64,000 bases of DNA from NCBI RefSeq assembly GCF_001509475.1, contig NZ_LLZG01000165.1, forward strand, positions 1 through 64,000, written 5' to 3'. Below are positions 24,919 to 35,732 of the stretch, in pieces (the stretch's first letter is position 1; each line of letters begins with the position of its first letter). The position numbers were made by a program, and so were the translations under genes. Below the pieces are notes generated by a model. It worked only from the letters and a program-made list of their open reading frames with translations, ran no database searches and was not told the origin of the DNA. This DNA is from Streptomyces regalis. Its GTDB lineage: Bacteria > Actinomycetota > Actinomycetes > Streptomycetales > Streptomycetaceae.

Positions 24919-25588
24919 CTACTTGATGGTGCCGGTCCAGTTCGGGTCGTCGCCGAGGAAGCTGCCGCTCTCCAGCCACGCGTCATCCGAGCGGGAAATG
25001 GTGAACACGATGTCCTTGCCGTCGCTCTTGGCGAGCGAGTACTCGGACGTGAACGTGGCGGAGCGGCCGGGGGCGAGGCGGCCTCCCATTTGCTTGGAGT
25101 CGACCTCGACGTACAGGAATTCTGTCTGGCCTCCGGTAGTGGCGCCCTGTGCGTCGTACCCGAAGCTGTCCATGTCGTACGGCTTCTTCGTGCCGTTCGT
25201 GATGGTGAAGGTGACGCGGAACGGGGTGCGGTCGGCGTCGGGCTTGTCGTCGTACTCGCCGTACTTGGTGATGGTGCGGATGCTGTCGACTTTCACCTTG
25301 AGGCCGTCGGTGTAGGCGAAGGTGTCGCCCACCGCAAGCTCAGTGTCCGGCTGCTCGTCGGTCGCGGCGGCCGGGCTGTCGCTGGCGCACTGCTCCGCCC
25401 AGTCGGCTTGAGACAGCTCGGAGTCGGGCCCGCAGTCGGGCGAACTGGAGGCCGGCGAACTGCTCGCGGCGTTGGCGCGCTCGGCCTTGCCCTGTGTGGG
25501 CTCGCTACAGGCGCTGAGGGTGGCGGCGAGGATGACGATGGTGGCGAGCGCGGTTCGTCTGGCGTGTATTGGTTCCCCCCAAGAACAT
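24919..25588 (-). CDS. Secreted lipoprotein with Ig-like domain, 5' frame broken at a G run
   Basis: The C-terminal part (KVKVDSIRTITKYGEYDDKP...FRVTFTITNGTKKPYDM...FTSEYSLAK) is a DUF4352-like extracellular beta domain. Upstream in the same frame comes a lipobox, ALATIVILAATLSACS, and a Ser-rich linker, but the frame lacks any start codon. An ATG at 25586-25588 is in frame only if one G is removed from the run of six (25575-25580 on the plus strand, as C). Removing it gives a normal 222-residue lipoprotein. So this is a one-base frameshift, a phase-variable tract or a sequencing error. A shorter product from GTG 25332 would lack export signals. Confidence 0.6.
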
Positions 25589-25785
25589 GCTGACCCCCCG
25601 TCATTATGGGGGGTGTTGTGCGGCTTATCGCTGGTGTGTGCATGCTTCGTGGCGCATCTGTGACAGACGGGAACGGGCCCCTTTTCCGAGGTACTTCATC
25701 CATTCGGCTCCGGTGAACGCCGTTAAAGCACCCTTCTGACCAGCCAGTTGGCGCTTCGCACCCGACTGATACGACAATTGCCGTC

Positions 25786-26628
25786 ATGTCCGATACTCCT
25801 TGGATCGCCGGTCAAGCGGTGGCTGGCACTCTCGCCTTCGGTGCGGTCGCCTGGCAGGCACGCCGGATTCGTCAGGGCAACGAAGTTGCGCAGCGCGCGC
25901 TCATCGCCTCCGAGGCGGTTGCAATCGATGCTGCTCGCGCGCGGCTGGACGCCCAAGCTCCTCCAGTAACCGTTCGGCTCACCGACGCGGCCTGGCCGCC
26001 GCACGGGGCGTCGCAGTTCGGCGTGATCGCAGGCGAATGGCCTGCTGGCTACGAGTGGCACTTCCCGGCGAAGGAGAGCGAGCGGATCGTGCTGCAAGCC
26101 CGCGTCCTAGTCGAGAATCTGGCCCCGCAGCAGTATGTGTCCGTTGAGTATGGCGGCAATCTGATCCGCGAGAAGGATGGCCGTCGGCAGCCTGTCAGGC
26201 CGGCGGTGCTCTGGCCGAGCGGCAAAAGCACCGTGAGCCAAAACCTCTTCTTGCATAAGGACTTCACGATCAAGGAGCTGTCGGAGAACTACGAGGCCCG
26301 CCAGGAGGGCCGCCCTCTCCCACACCGCGTGACCGGCACGGTCACCGTCCACGAGCGCCGGGATAATGGCGTCACCGATACGTGGGAGCTGGAACTGACT
26401 GGCTGCCCGGTCCGTCCGGACAGGACGCGCTCGGGTATCTGGGTGGTCGACACGGAGAGCGGGGTCGACTCCTTGGAGTTCGAGTCGCACCCCACCCATC
26501 AGCGGACGTACTGGCTCTCGCGTCGGCGCGGGGAGCGCTTGCCCGAGCCCACGTACCGTTCAGGGGATACGGACGAAAGGCCCGGGGTGCCGTGGTGGCG
26601 CCCTGGGCCTCGCCGGCGGGTGGGGTGA
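25786..26628 (+). CDS. Hypothetical membrane-anchored protein
   Basis: A 280-residue protein with an N-terminal hydrophobic stretch (IAGQAVAGTLAFGAVAWQARR, residues 7-27), then a helix and a beta-rich domain (VTVRLTDAAW, VLQARVLVENLAPQQYVSVEYGG, RVTGTVTVHERRDNGVTDTWELELTG). The tail is Arg/Pro-rich. Proteins of this layout, one TM plus a beta sandwich, are common in actinobacterial accessory regions but I cannot name a family. It stands alone in module 1. Confidence 0.6.
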   Translation: MSDTPWIAGQAVAGTLAFGAVAWQARRIRQGNEVAQRALIASEAVAIDAARARLDAQAPPVTVRLTDAAWPPHGASQFGVIAGEWPAGYEWHFPAKESERIVLQARVLVENLAPQQYVSVEYGGNLIREKDGRRQPVRPAVLWPSGKSTVSQNLFLHKDFTIKELSENYEARQEGRPLPHRVTGTVTVHERRDNGVTDTWELELTGCPVRPDRTRSGIWVVDTESGVDSLEFESHPTHQRTYWLSRRRGERLPEPTYRSGDTDERPGVPWWRPGPRRRVG

Positions 26629-26788
26629 CAGGTGCCGCGGTTCAGGCTCGCGGCGGCCTCGCCGGGTGCTCTGGCTCCCTTCCCTGCGCGTCACCCCTGG
26701 CGCTAACCCTCGGAGTGGATCCCACGTGCGGGCACGCGCCCGGCAGTAGGCTCACTTCCTTCACGACGGCGCAATCGGGCGGGGAACC

Positions 26789-27292
26789 ATGCCACGGGAT
26801 CTTGACGGCTACAGCATGCCGGAGCGCTCCGACGGGCCACTGCGGCGCCGCACGGAGTGGAGTCCGGTTGGGTTCGAGCTTGCTCGCCAAGGCGCTGGCG
26901 AGATCGAGTGCCAGTGCCCCTGCCGCATAGCTCACCCTGGTCACTTGGTCGACGAGTGCGACAATGCCAAAGGCGTGGCCACCGTCCAGGTCGGCACGGT
27001 CGGCATGTCCACGTACCTCCTCATGGTGTGCTCGGTCTGCGCGGCTGCGCAGCTGCACGGTCGGTGGCGCGTAGCGGCAGAAGAACGGGACACGTGGCGG
27101 TACAAAGCCTCCATCGGATTCGGAGGGTTCGCTGCGCTGACTGCGCTGGTGGGCACCCTGGTTGGCGCCCCGCTTGGCTACGAGACAGCTGGCATATGGC
27201 TGGCCGGTGGTGTCGGACTCGCGGCCGCCTACGCCTCGTTCGAGCGGTGGAACTACGACCGCAGGGCCTCCAAGCGGCGCACGTCGCGCTGA
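26789..27292 (+). CDS. Hypothetical Cys-containing membrane protein
   Basis: A 167-residue protein. The first half has CQCPC and MVCSVCAAA, possible metal-binding Cys pairs; the second half has two hydrophobic segments (IGFGGFAALTALVGTLVGAP and GIWLAGGVGLAAAYASF) and a basic tail. The start has only GGGG ahead of it. No family recognised; expression is uncertain. Confidence 0.45.
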   Translation: MPRDLDGYSMPERSDGPLRRRTEWSPVGFELARQGAGEIECQCPCRIAHPGHLVDECDNAKGVATVQVGTVGMSTYLLMVCSVCAAAQLHGRWRVAAEERDTWRYKASIGFGGFAALTALVGTLVGAPLGYETAGIWLAGGVGLAAAYASFERWNYDRRASKRRTSR

Positions 27293-27411
27293 CGCAGCAG
27301 ACGCACTCCCCGTATCCGGGCGCACGGGTTCGCGCGGCCCACCGGAACGCAGGCGGTGTACGGCCGCCTGGTACGCCTGCCCCTTTCAAGGGCTCCCGCT
27401 CAGCGTAAGCC

Positions 27412-27987
27412 TCAGGCAGAAAGCGCCGGGGCCTCGGCACTCGCGCGCCCCTTGCGGTACTGCCGTTCGCGCCACCGCCGAGGAAGCTGCCACCACTTGG
27501 GGTTGTAAGCGAGATCATGCCGCGCGGCTTCGAGGAAGGCATTGAGCGCCTTCGGGAACTCCTTCAGCGCAGCCTGATAGGCGTCCTCGTACTTGTCCTC
27601 GTCGTGGTTGCTGGCCTGCATGTTCTGCAAGATGGAGAACAGGTTGTCGGCCGCCTCCGTAACGTAGGACGTCCCACAGAGCCGCACGGCCATGATCGCG
27701 CTGAGAAACTCATCCTCGGCGTTGCTCCACCGGTTGTGCAGATCCAACGCGACGGTGCTGGCTCCCATGGGTGCTCCATCGAGTGCGTCGCTCAGCACGA
27801 TGTCGTGGATGCGCATCGTGGCGCGCACACGTCTCGTCGTCGTGTCGAGGAAGTGGAAGTAGGCCCCTGCGCGATCCTCCGGGCTCCCTGTTCGGGGCAC
27901 TCCGATGGGACGGTAGCGGCTGAGGGCTTTCGTGGCCGCGCTGGCTGATCCTCGAAGTGCCGATGCGATAAGGGCTGTTGCGTCCAT
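27412..27987 (-). CDS. Hypothetical helical protein
   Basis: I choose the ATG at 27985-27987, preceded by AGGATGAG, giving 191 residues; an in-frame ATG six codons upstream has no ribosome-binding site. The protein is all-helical and soluble (IHDIVLSDALDG, LDLHNRWSNAEDEFLSAIMAVRL, VTEAADNLFSILQNM) and ends with a basic tail. No family recognised. The end matches the truncated fragment at 24541-24888, so two related genes were present at the two sides of module 1. Confidence 0.6.
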   Translation of the reverse strand: MDATALIASALRGSASAATKALSRYRPIGVPRTGSPEDRAGAYFHFLDTTTRRVRATMRIHDIVLSDALDGAPMGASTVALDLHNRWSNAEDEFLSAIMAVRLCGTSYVTEAADNLFSILQNMQASNHDEDKYEDAYQAALKEFPKALNAFLEAARHDLAYNPKWWQLPRRWRERQYRKGRASAEAPALSA

Positions 27988-28220
27988 GGGCTCATCCTGA
28001 CGCACGGGTATGACAATCGGCCGGGCTGATGGGCTCCTTTCCTGGTGGCGTGATGAGCTGGAGCGTGGCGGCTCCGGCGCCTACGAGGCGCAGCGCGAGG
28101 GAGCGGACGCGGCCGATGGGGTGGCGCGCGAACCCGGCGCAGATGGCGGGCGTCGGGGTGCCGACGGCGGCGCGGGTCACCGCCTAGACGCGGCCACGGC
28201 CAAGCCCCGACGTCCCATGC

Positions 28221-28739
28221 CTATCCGAGGCTCGCTACGAGTTCGCCGTTCTCCGCTTGCTCCGCCGAGAGTTGCACGGTGCCGCGGTGGGAGACCTCGA
28301 CCTTGTAGAACTTCTCGCCCTTGGGCACGTCTGGCACAGCGATGTCAAAGGTGCAGATGTACGAGTCGTAGGTGGAGTCGCCGAGTTCCCCGGTGGCGAC
28401 GACATCCCCGGACGCCCCGTACACAGTGACGCTGGTGCCTTCGGCGATGTCGTCGTATCCAGAGTCGTAGCGCCCTTTGCAGTCGTCGTCTTCCCCGTCG
28501 CTGGTGATGTCCTCGGTGAGGGCGAAATTTCCCTGGAGAGTGAACGTGTCAGGCCCTCTGGTGGCTGTGATGGCCCAGATAGCGCCGACAACTCCGGCGC
28601 CGACGGCGAGGCCGATGAGACCGGCGGCAAGTGGTCCGGGTCGTCTCTTCCCCGGCGCCAGCGCTGGGGATGGTGGTCTCGCCGGTTCGGAGGGCGGAGG
28701 CGGCGGGGTCTCTGGTTGCGGCGGAATGTCGTTACTCAT
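28221..28739 (-). CDS. Membrane-anchored extracellular hypothetical protein
   Basis: A 172-residue protein starting at ATG 28737-28739 behind a G-rich ribosome-binding site (GGGGGGG); a longer frame upstream lacks one. A Pro-rich cytosolic segment (PPQPETPPPPPSEPARPPSPA) precedes one TM helix (GPLAAGLIGLAVGAGVVGAIWAI), followed by an extracellular domain with two Cys (DDDCKGRYDSGYDDI and SYICTFDIAVPDVP) that may pair. No named family. Layout is typical of Streptomyces surface proteins of unknown role. Confidence 0.7.
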   Translation of the reverse strand: MSNDIPPQPETPPPPPSEPARPPSPALAPGKRRPGPLAAGLIGLAVGAGVVGAIWAITATRGPDTFTLQGNFALTEDITSDGEDDDCKGRYDSGYDDIAEGTSVTVYGASGDVVATGELGDSTYDSYICTFDIAVPDVPKGEKFYKVEVSHRGTVQLSAEQAENGELVASLG

Positions 28740-28969
28740 GGTCCCCCCCAGGAGTGCGTGGAGTCGGGATCGTACTGCCGGGTGATGTTGCTGTGCGCTT
28801 GTCGAAGTGAGGTTCACCGATTCGATACGTGGCCGCCCTCTGATAACGCAGCCGATTCGGTAGTTGAAGACCACGCGGACGGGGATCCACCAGTAGCCCG
28901 CCTCGTGGACATGACCTGGCCCTGCCACAGCGGATCCCTTTTCATGGCCATCGATCAGGTTCGCGGCTG

Positions 28970-29140
28970 GGTGCCGTCCGGCTCGTAGAAGTGCGCGCGG
29001 ACGCGGCATAGCCATGCTTCGACGGCGGCCTCGTCGGGCTGGTCGGGCAGGACGGAGCGGTTCTAGTTGAACGCGACTTCGTACTCGGCGAGCAGCGGCG
29101 CGGCGGCGCTAGGGTCGGCCTCCTGCTCGACGCACCGGGC
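28970..29140 (-). pseudogene. Decayed gene fragment with internal stop
   Basis: The minus strand reads EHTIARCVEQEADPSAAAPLLAEYEVAFN, a TAG stop, then NRSVLPDQPDEAAVEAWLCRVRALLRAGRHPAAN in the same frame. Coding quality is high on both sides of the stop, so this is a decayed gene end between the surface-protein gene and the ychF terminus. Family not recognised. From 28740 to 28969 no other gene is visible. Confidence 0.45.
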
Positions 29141-29155
29141 GATCGTGTGGAGCAG

Positions 29156-30265
<1,110 letters not shown>

Positions 30266-30471
30266 GTTGCGACTTCCCGTACGTGAGAGGACTTCAGGGG
30301 CTGGGCTGGGGCCCGGTCCTTCTTCGTTCTTCGATGCAGATGCACGGGCCGATCCACCAGTCTACGGCGTACCGGACCGGGCCCCGGCGCCGTATCGAAC
30401 ACCTGGCCAAGGTCGACCCCAGGGCGTGTCTGAGGGCCGATTCACCACATAAACCGACCTAGGTTGGTGCA

Positions 30472-31350
30472 GTGGAGCAAGACAGGGCGCGACCTGCCGG
30501 GTTCGACTCGCGCCGCGGTACGCCGCCTCCGTTGCCGCCGCAGGCGACGCAGGGTGGGGGTGGTGCGGGGCGGGGCGAGGACGGGTTCGCGCGGGGTGAG
30601 CGCGGGTTCGCGCCGGACGGGGACAGTGTGGAGCGGGGCGAAGGTCGTACGAGGCGCGGCGCGGAAGAGTTCGCGCGGGGTGCGGGCGGTGTGCGGGGGG
30701 TGGGGGGCTTGAGGGGGGTGAGCGGTGTGCGCGGTGTGAGGGGTTCGGATCGGTCCGTCTGGCCGTCCCGGTCTTCCGGGTCCGCCTCCGCGGCACGGTC
30801 TTCCCGCCCGGCCCGGCCGTCCCGAGCCGCCGGATCCGCCCAGCCCGCCCGGTCGACCCGGCCCGTCTCCCAGCGCCGCCCGGGTACGGCCCCGGCGGCA
30901 GCGGCGGTACGGCGACCCGCCGGGCCGTCCTCCGCGCCGCAGGCTGTGCGCCGGTTTCCCAATCCCCGGCTCACCGGGCTGGGCAGTGGCCTGTTCTGCG
31001 GTGCCGTGATGTTCCTGCTCGGCCACCTCGACGCGCTGCTGTTCGGGTCGTCGCTCACGGTGTACAGCGTGCTGTTCCTGCCGGTGTGTGTGCTGACCGC
31101 GGTCTGGGTGCGCAGGGGCGACCTGATGACCGCGCCGGTGGTGGTGCCGATCGCCTTCGCCGTAGGGCTGGTTCCGGTGGCCGACCAGGGCGGGGGGATC
31201 GGCGGTCACCTGATGGGGATCGTGACCGCCCTTGCCACGCAGGCCGGGTGGCTGTACGGGGGGACGCTGATCACCGGTCTCATCGTGATCGTACGAAGGG
31301 TCCGCCTGATGGTGCGCAGGGCGGCGGCAGCCCGCCGCCGGTCGGTGTGA
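30472..31350 (+). CDS. DUF6542 membrane protein
   Basis: A 292-residue protein, GTG start, divergent from ychF. The first 160 residues are low-complexity, rich in Arg, Gly, Pro and Ser (for example SRPARPSRAAGSAQPARSTRP). The C-terminal 130 residues carry about four TM helices (GLGSGLFCGAVMFLLGHL, TVYSVLFLPVCVLTAVWV, VVVPIAFAVGLVPVA, LITGLIVIVRRV), matching the DUF6542 family of Streptomyces. Function unknown; conserved next to ychF and ppgK. Confidence 0.85.
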   Translation: MEQDRARPAGFDSRRGTPPPLPPQATQGGGGAGRGEDGFARGERGFAPDGDSVERGEGRTRRGAEEFARGAGGVRGVGGLRGVSGVRGVRGSDRSVWPSRSSGSASAARSSRPARPSRAAGSAQPARSTRPVSQRRPGTAPAAAAVRRPAGPSSAPQAVRRFPNPRLTGLGSGLFCGAVMFLLGHLDALLFGSSLTVYSVLFLPVCVLTAVWVRRGDLMTAPVVVPIAFAVGLVPVADQGGGIGGHLMGIVTALATQAGWLYGGTLITGLIVIVRRVRLMVRRAAAARRRSV

Positions 31351-31412
31351 GCGTCGCCCAGCGGCCCTTCAGCTGTCTCTCCGCTGTCCCTCAGCCGTCC
31401 CTCCGCTATCCC

Positions 31413-32162
31413 TCAGCTGTCCTTCTCCGCCGCCCGCATCGCCGCCCCCACGATCCCCGCGTTGTTCTGCAGCTGCGCCGGGACGATCTCGGCCTTGATG
31501 CCCTCGATGTAGTGCAGGAACTTGTGGGACTTCCTGCTCACCCCGCCGCCGATGATGAACAGCTCCGGGGAGAACAGCATCTCGACATGGGCGAGGTACT
31601 TCTGGACGCGGTGGGCCCAGTGCTCCCAGGTCAGCTCCTCGTCCTCCTTGGCCTTGCTGGAGGCGCGCTTCTCGGCGTCGTGGCCGTGGAGTTCGAGGTG
31701 GCCCAGCTCGGTGTTGGGGACCAGGGCGCCGTCGACGAACAGCGCGCTGCCGATGCCCGTGCCGAAGGTGAGGAGGATCACGGTGCCTCGGCGGTCGCGG
31801 CCCGCGCCGAAGTGCATCTCGGCCACGCCGGCCGCGTCCGCGTCGTTGACCACCGTCACCGGGAGGCCGCCGAGGCGCTCGCTGAACAACGCGCGCGCGT
31901 CCGTGTCGATCCAGCTTCTGTCGACGTTCGCCGCCGTACGGATCGTGGATCCGTCGGTGACCACGCCGGGGAAGGTCAGCCCGACCGGCCCTGTCCAGCC
32001 GTAGTGCTCGACGACCTGCTTCACACCGTCGGCCACGCCGTCGGGCGTGGCCGGGTGCGGAGTGAGCACCTTGAAGCGCTCCTGAGCGAGATCGCCCCTG
32101 TCGAGGTCCACCGGGGCACCCTTGATCCCGGAACCACCGATGTCCAAGCCGAAGATCTGCAT
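31413..32162 (-). CDS. ppgK: Polyphosphate glucokinase
   Basis: A 249-residue ROK-family cytosolic kinase that phosphorylates glucose using polyphosphate (or ATP). The N-terminal phosphate loop is DIGGSGIKGAPVD, followed by VGLTFPGVV, the sugar-binding NDADAAGVAE and the second phosphate motif LTFGTGIGSALF; ELGHLELHG holds the ROK catalytic and binding residues. Length is normal for actinobacterial PpgK. The gene is followed by ispH in the opposite reading order on the same strand, 29 bp apart, so ispH may be transcribed before it. Confidence 0.95.
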   Translation of the reverse strand: MQIFGLDIGGSGIKGAPVDLDRGDLAQERFKVLTPHPATPDGVADGVKQVVEHYGWTGPVGLTFPGVVTDGSTIRTAANVDRSWIDTDARALFSERLGGLPVTVVNDADAAGVAEMHFGAGRDRRGTVILLTFGTGIGSALFVDGALVPNTELGHLELHGHDAEKRASSKAKEDEELTWEHWAHRVQKYLAHVEMLFSPELFIIGGGVSRKSHKFLHYIEGIKAEIVPAQLQNNAGIVGAAMRAAEKDS

Positions 32163-32191
32163 GGCCCTACGTTACGACGCAGGACCGACAG

Positions 32192-33211
32192 TCACTCCGC
32201 GGAGTCGCCGGAGCCGCCATCGGCCCCCGTGCGCTCGGCGATCAGCGCCGCCGCCTCCTCGCGCAGATCGCGGCGCAGTTCCTTCGGCAGGGAGAAGGTG
32301 ATGGACTCCTCGGCCGCCTTGACGAGTTCGACGTCGCCGTAGCCGCGCTGGGCGAGCCACTCCAGGACCTCCTCGACCAGCACCTCCGGGACGGAGGCGC
32401 CGGAGGTGACGCCCACTGTCGTGACGCCCTCCAGCCAGGCCTCGTCGATCTCGCTCGCGAAGTCCACGAGGTAGGCCTCGCGCGAGCCCGCCAGCTTGGC
32501 GACCTCGACCAGCCGCTTGGAGTTGGAGGAGTTGCGGGAGCCGACCACGATGACCAGCTCGGCCTCGGCGCCCATCTGCTTCACCGCGAGCTGACGGTTC
32601 TGCGTGGCGTAGCAGATGTCGTCGCTGGGCGGGGAGATGAGCTGCGGGAACTTCTCCTTCAGCGCGTCGACGGTCTCCATGGTCTCGTCGACGGAGAGGG
32701 TGGTCTGCGACAGCCACACGATCTTCGACGGGTCACGGACCTCGACCTTGGCGACATCGGCCGGGCCGTCGACGAGCTGGATGTGGTCGGGGGCCTCGCC
32801 GGACGTACCGATGACCTCTTCGTGGCCCTCGTGCCCGATCAGGAGGATGTCGTAGTCCTCGTTGGCGAAGCGGACGGCTTCCTTGTGGACCTTGGTGACC
32901 AGCGGGCAGGTCGCGTCGATGGTGGCGAGCTTGCCGCGCGCGGCCTCCTCGTGGACGACGGGGGCCACGCCGTGCGCCGAGAACATGACGATGTTGCCCG
33001 GCGGGACCTCCTCCGTCCGCTCGACGAAGATGGCGCCCTTCTTCTCCAGGGTCTGCACGACGTACTTGTTGTGGACGATCTCGTGTCGGACGTACACCGG
33101 AGCCCCGTACTGCTCCAGGGCTTTTTCGACGGCGATCACGGCGCGGTCCACTCCCGCGCAGTAGCCACGGGGGGCGGCGAGCAGGACACGGCGGCCAGAC
33201 GAAGCAGTCAT
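32192..33211 (-). CDS. ispH: 4-hydroxy-3-methylbut-2-enyl diphosphate reductase
   Basis: A 339-residue iron-sulfur enzyme making IPP and DMAPP in the last step of the MEP pathway. Start is taken at the ATG giving [23 protein letters not shown]; a start three codons upstream is possible. The three cluster Cys are in [19 protein letters not shown] and [11 protein letters not shown], and the substrate-binding SAHGV and TSGAS-VPE motifs are present. Full length. It runs away from xseA, with a repeat-rich spacer between. Confidence 0.97.
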   Translation of the reverse strand: MTASSGRRVLLAAPRGYCAGVDRAVIAVEKALEQYGAPVYVRHEIVHNKYVVQTLEKKGAIFVERTEEVPPGNIVMFSAHGVAPVVHEEAARGKLATIDATCPLVTKVHKEAVRFANEDYDILLIGHEGHEEVIGTSGEAPDHIQLVDGPADVAKVEVRDPSKIVWLSQTTLSVDETMETVDALKEKFPQLISPPSDDICYATQNRQLAVKQMGAEAELVIVVGSRNSSNSKRLVEVAKLAGSREAYLVDFASEIDEAWLEGVTTVGVTSGASVPEVLVEEVLEWLAQRGYGDVELVKAAEESITFSLPKELRRDLREEAAALIAERTGADGGSGDSAE

Positions 33212-33237
33212 GCGTCCCATCGTAAGGGTGCGTTCCT

Positions 33238-33345
33238 CGCCCCCACCGCCCCTACCCGTCCCATCCTGAAGGGGCTCCGCCCCTTCCACCCCTGCAGGGG
33301 GCTCTGCCCCCTGGCGCCCCGCTCCTCAAACGCCGGAGGGGCTGA
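33238..33345. repeat. Streptomyces intergenic palindromic repeat, copy a
   Basis: About 75 bp are nearly identical to 40731-40806. It contains two small hairpins: GAAGGGGCTCCGCCCCTTC and CAGGGGGCTCTGCCCCCTG. It lies in the short gap between ispH and xseA and resembles the abundant extragenic palindromes of Streptomyces. No coding potential. Confidence 0.8.
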
Positions 33346-33375
33346 TTTGTCAGCCCCGGCCGTTACGCTCGGCGC

Positions 33376-34608
33376 ATGGCTGTGAACACGTCGCCCGAAT
33401 CGCCCCTGCCCGTCGGTGAGGTGTCGCGGCTCATCGGGGGGTGGATCGACCGGCTCGGGGCGGTGTGGGTCGAGGGGCAGATCACGCAGTTGTCGCGGCG
33501 GCCGGGTGCCGGCGTGGTGTTCCTGACGTTGCGGGATCCGTCGTACGACATCTCCGTCAGCGTGACCTGCTATCGGCAGGTGTTCGACGACGTCGCCGAC
33601 GTGGTGAGTGAGGGCGCCCGGGTCGTCGTACTCGCCAAGCCCGAGTGGTACGCCCCGCGCGGCCAGCTCTCCCTGCGCGCGGCCGAGATAAGGCCCGTCG
33701 GCGTCGGCGAGCTGCTCGCCCGGCTGGAGATGCTGAAGAAGGCCCTCGCCGCCGAGGGGCTCTTCGCGCCGGAGCGGAAGAAGCCGCTGCCCTTTCTCCC
33801 GCAGCTGATCGGCCTCGTCTGCGGACGCGCCTCCGCCGCCGAGCGGGACGTACTGGAGAACGCCCGCCACCGCTGGCCCGCCGTCCGCTTCGAGGTGCGC
33901 AACGTCCCCGTGCAGGGCGTGCACGCCGTACCGCAGGTCGTGCAGGCGGTGAAGGAGCTCGATGAGATCGACGACGTGGATGTGATCATCGTTGCCCGCG
34001 GGGGCGGGAGCGTCGAGGATCTGCTGCCCTTCTCCGACGAGCAGCTCGTGCGGGCTGTCGCCTCATGCCGTACACCCGTCGTGTCCGCCATCGGGCACGA
34101 GCCCGACACCCCCCTCCTCGACTACGTCGCCGACCTGCGCGCCTCCACCCCCACCGACGCCGCCAAGAAGGTCGTACCGGATGTGGGCGAGGAGTACGAG
34201 CGGGTGCGGATGCTGCGCGACCGGGCCCGGCGGTGTGTCGAGGCGTTCATCGAGCGGGAGGAGCGCGGGCTCGCCCACGCCCTCGCGCGGCCCTCGATAG
34301 AGGATCCGCACCGGATGATCGACGAGCGGGCCGATCATGTGGCCTCGCTCCTCGACCGCGGTCGCCGCTGCCTCGGTCACCACCTCGACCGCGCCGAGTC
34401 GGAGCTGACGCACACGCACGCGCGCGTGGTGGCCCTCTCCCCCGCGGCGACCCTGAAGCGCGGGTATGCGGTGCTGCAGAAGGCCGACGGGCATGTGGTC
34501 CGTGATCCGGGCGAGGTGACGGCGGACGAGGCGCTGCGGGCGCGGGTCGCCGAGGGTGAGTTCTCCGTACGAGTCGACGCACGCGTCGACGCACAGGCCG
34601 ATGCATAG
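33376..34608 (+). CDS. xseA: Exodeoxyribonuclease VII large subunit
   Basis: A 410-residue subunit of ExoVII, which degrades single-stranded DNA bidirectionally. N-terminal OB fold ([27 protein letters not shown]...VFLTLRDPS) is followed by the catalytic domain with [44 protein letters not shown] and [28 protein letters not shown], then the long helical arm and short C-terminal strands ([14 protein letters not shown]). Complete. xseB follows 9 bp later, so they are one operon. Confidence 0.97.
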   Translation: MAVNTSPESPLPVGEVSRLIGGWIDRLGAVWVEGQITQLSRRPGAGVVFLTLRDPSYDISVSVTCYRQVFDDVADVVSEGARVVVLAKPEWYAPRGQLSLRAAEIRPVGVGELLARLEMLKKALAAEGLFAPERKKPLPFLPQLIGLVCGRASAAERDVLENARHRWPAVRFEVRNVPVQGVHAVPQVVQAVKELDEIDDVDVIIVARGGGSVEDLLPFSDEQLVRAVASCRTPVVSAIGHEPDTPLLDYVADLRASTPTDAAKKVVPDVGEEYERVRMLRDRARRCVEAFIEREERGLAHALARPSIEDPHRMIDERADHVASLLDRGRRCLGHHLDRAESELTHTHARVVALSPAATLKRGYAVLQKADGHVVRDPGEVTADEALRARVAEGEFSVRVDARVDAQADA

Positions 34609-34617
34609 GGTGGGCGA

Positions 34618-34863
34618 ATGACCAGCAAGGTGGAAGAGGCCCTCGGGTACGAGCAGGCCCGGGACGAGCTGATCGAGGTCGTACGGCGCCTGGAGGCGGG
34701 CGGTACGACGTTGGAGGAGTCCCTCGCGCTCTGGGAGCGGGGCGAGGAGCTGGCCAAGGTGTGCCGGCGCTGGCTGGAGGGGGCGCGGGCGCGGCTGGAC
34801 GCGGCACTCGCCGAGGAGGCCGAGGCCGACTCCGAGCAGGGAGACGGCCGGGACGACTCGTGA
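34618..34863 (+). CDS. xseB: Exodeoxyribonuclease VII small subunit
   Basis: An 81-residue helical protein: [53 protein letters not shown] is the complete family signature, followed by a short acidic tail. It binds the helical arm of XseA. Starts 9 bp after xseA and ends in a short AGGTCGTG tandem repeat (34862-34905). Confidence 0.97.
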   Translation: MTSKVEEALGYEQARDELIEVVRRLEAGGTTLEESLALWERGEELAKVCRRWLEGARARLDAALAEEAEADSEQGDGRDDS

Positions 34864-35041
34864 GGTCGTGAGGTCGTGAAGTCGTGAAGTCGTGAGGTCG
34901 CGACGTCATCAATGTGATGTGAAGCGGATCACCACACCCCGCCTTTTGTTGAAGCTTGAACTTACCTCGCGTACCGTCGAAGCACGACAACCGGTCCCCG
35001 GTCCGTTTAGCGCACGCCGCACATCCCGAGAAGGTTCACGC

Positions 35042-35632
35042 ATGTCTCTCGTTCTTGACTCCGCCGCCCAGGACCTGCTGTTCCGCGAGGCCCGCACGGC
35101 GAACACCTTCACCGACGAGCCGGTGACCGAGGAGCAGGTCCAGGCGATCTACGACCTGGTCAAGTACGGCCCCACCGCCTTCAACCAGACCCCGCTGCGC
35201 ATCACCCTGGTCCGCTCCGCCGATGCCCGTGAGCGCCTGGTGCAGCACATGGCCGAGGGCAACCAGGCCAAGACCGCCGCCGCCCCGCTGGTCGCGATCC
35301 TGTCCGCGGACAACGAGTTCCACGAGGAGCTGCCGGCCCTCTTCCCGGCGTTCCCGCAGGCCAAGGACCTCTTCTTCAGCGAGCGCGCGGCCCGCGAGAA
35401 CGCCGCCTCGCTGAACGCCGCCCTGCAGGCCGCGTACTTCATCGTCGGCGTCCGCGCCGCCGGGCTGGCCGCCGGCCCGATGACCGGCTTCGACTTCGAG
35501 GGCGTCCGCAAGGAGTTCCTGGACGACGACCACACCCCGCTGATGGTCGTCAACATCGGCAAGCCGGGCGCCGACGCCTGGTACCCGCGCTCCCCGCGCC
35601 TGGAGTTCGACCAGGTCATCACGACCGTCTGA
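35042..35632 (+). CDS. Nitroreductase-family protein (RutE-like malonic semialdehyde reductase)
   Basis: A 196-residue FMN enzyme. Start ATG 35042 with GAGAAGG upstream. Family motifs: FREARTANTFTDEPVTEEQ, IYDLVKYGPTAFNQTPLRI (FMN-binding), SLNAALQAAYFIVGVRAAGLAAGPMTGFD and MVVNIGKPGADAWYPRSPRL. The sequence is closest in pattern to RutE/YdfN-type reductases, which reduce malonic semialdehyde; the natural substrate here is not shown. Ends 38 bp before a bidirectional terminator. Confidence 0.9.
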   Translation: MSLVLDSAAQDLLFREARTANTFTDEPVTEEQVQAIYDLVKYGPTAFNQTPLRITLVRSADARERLVQHMAEGNQAKTAAAPLVAILSADNEFHEELPALFPAFPQAKDLFFSERAARENAASLNAALQAAYFIVGVRAAGLAAGPMTGFDFEGVRKEFLDDDHTPLMVVNIGKPGADAWYPRSPRLEFDQVITTV

Positions 35633-35670
35633 CCGACCCGAGCACCCAGCGGGCGCCGAACCCGCGCACA

Positions 35671-35706
35671 CGAAAGGCCCCCGGCGATGTCGCCGGGGGC
35701 CTTTCG
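35671..35706. terminator. Bidirectional terminator
   Basis: CGAAAGGCCCCCGGCG pairs perfectly with CGCCGGGGGCCTTTCG around a 4-nt ATGT loop. Lies between the convergent nitroreductase and DUF4245 genes and can serve both. Confidence 0.9.
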
Positions 35707-35732
35707 TCGTCAGCCAGCTCGTGCGCGGACGG

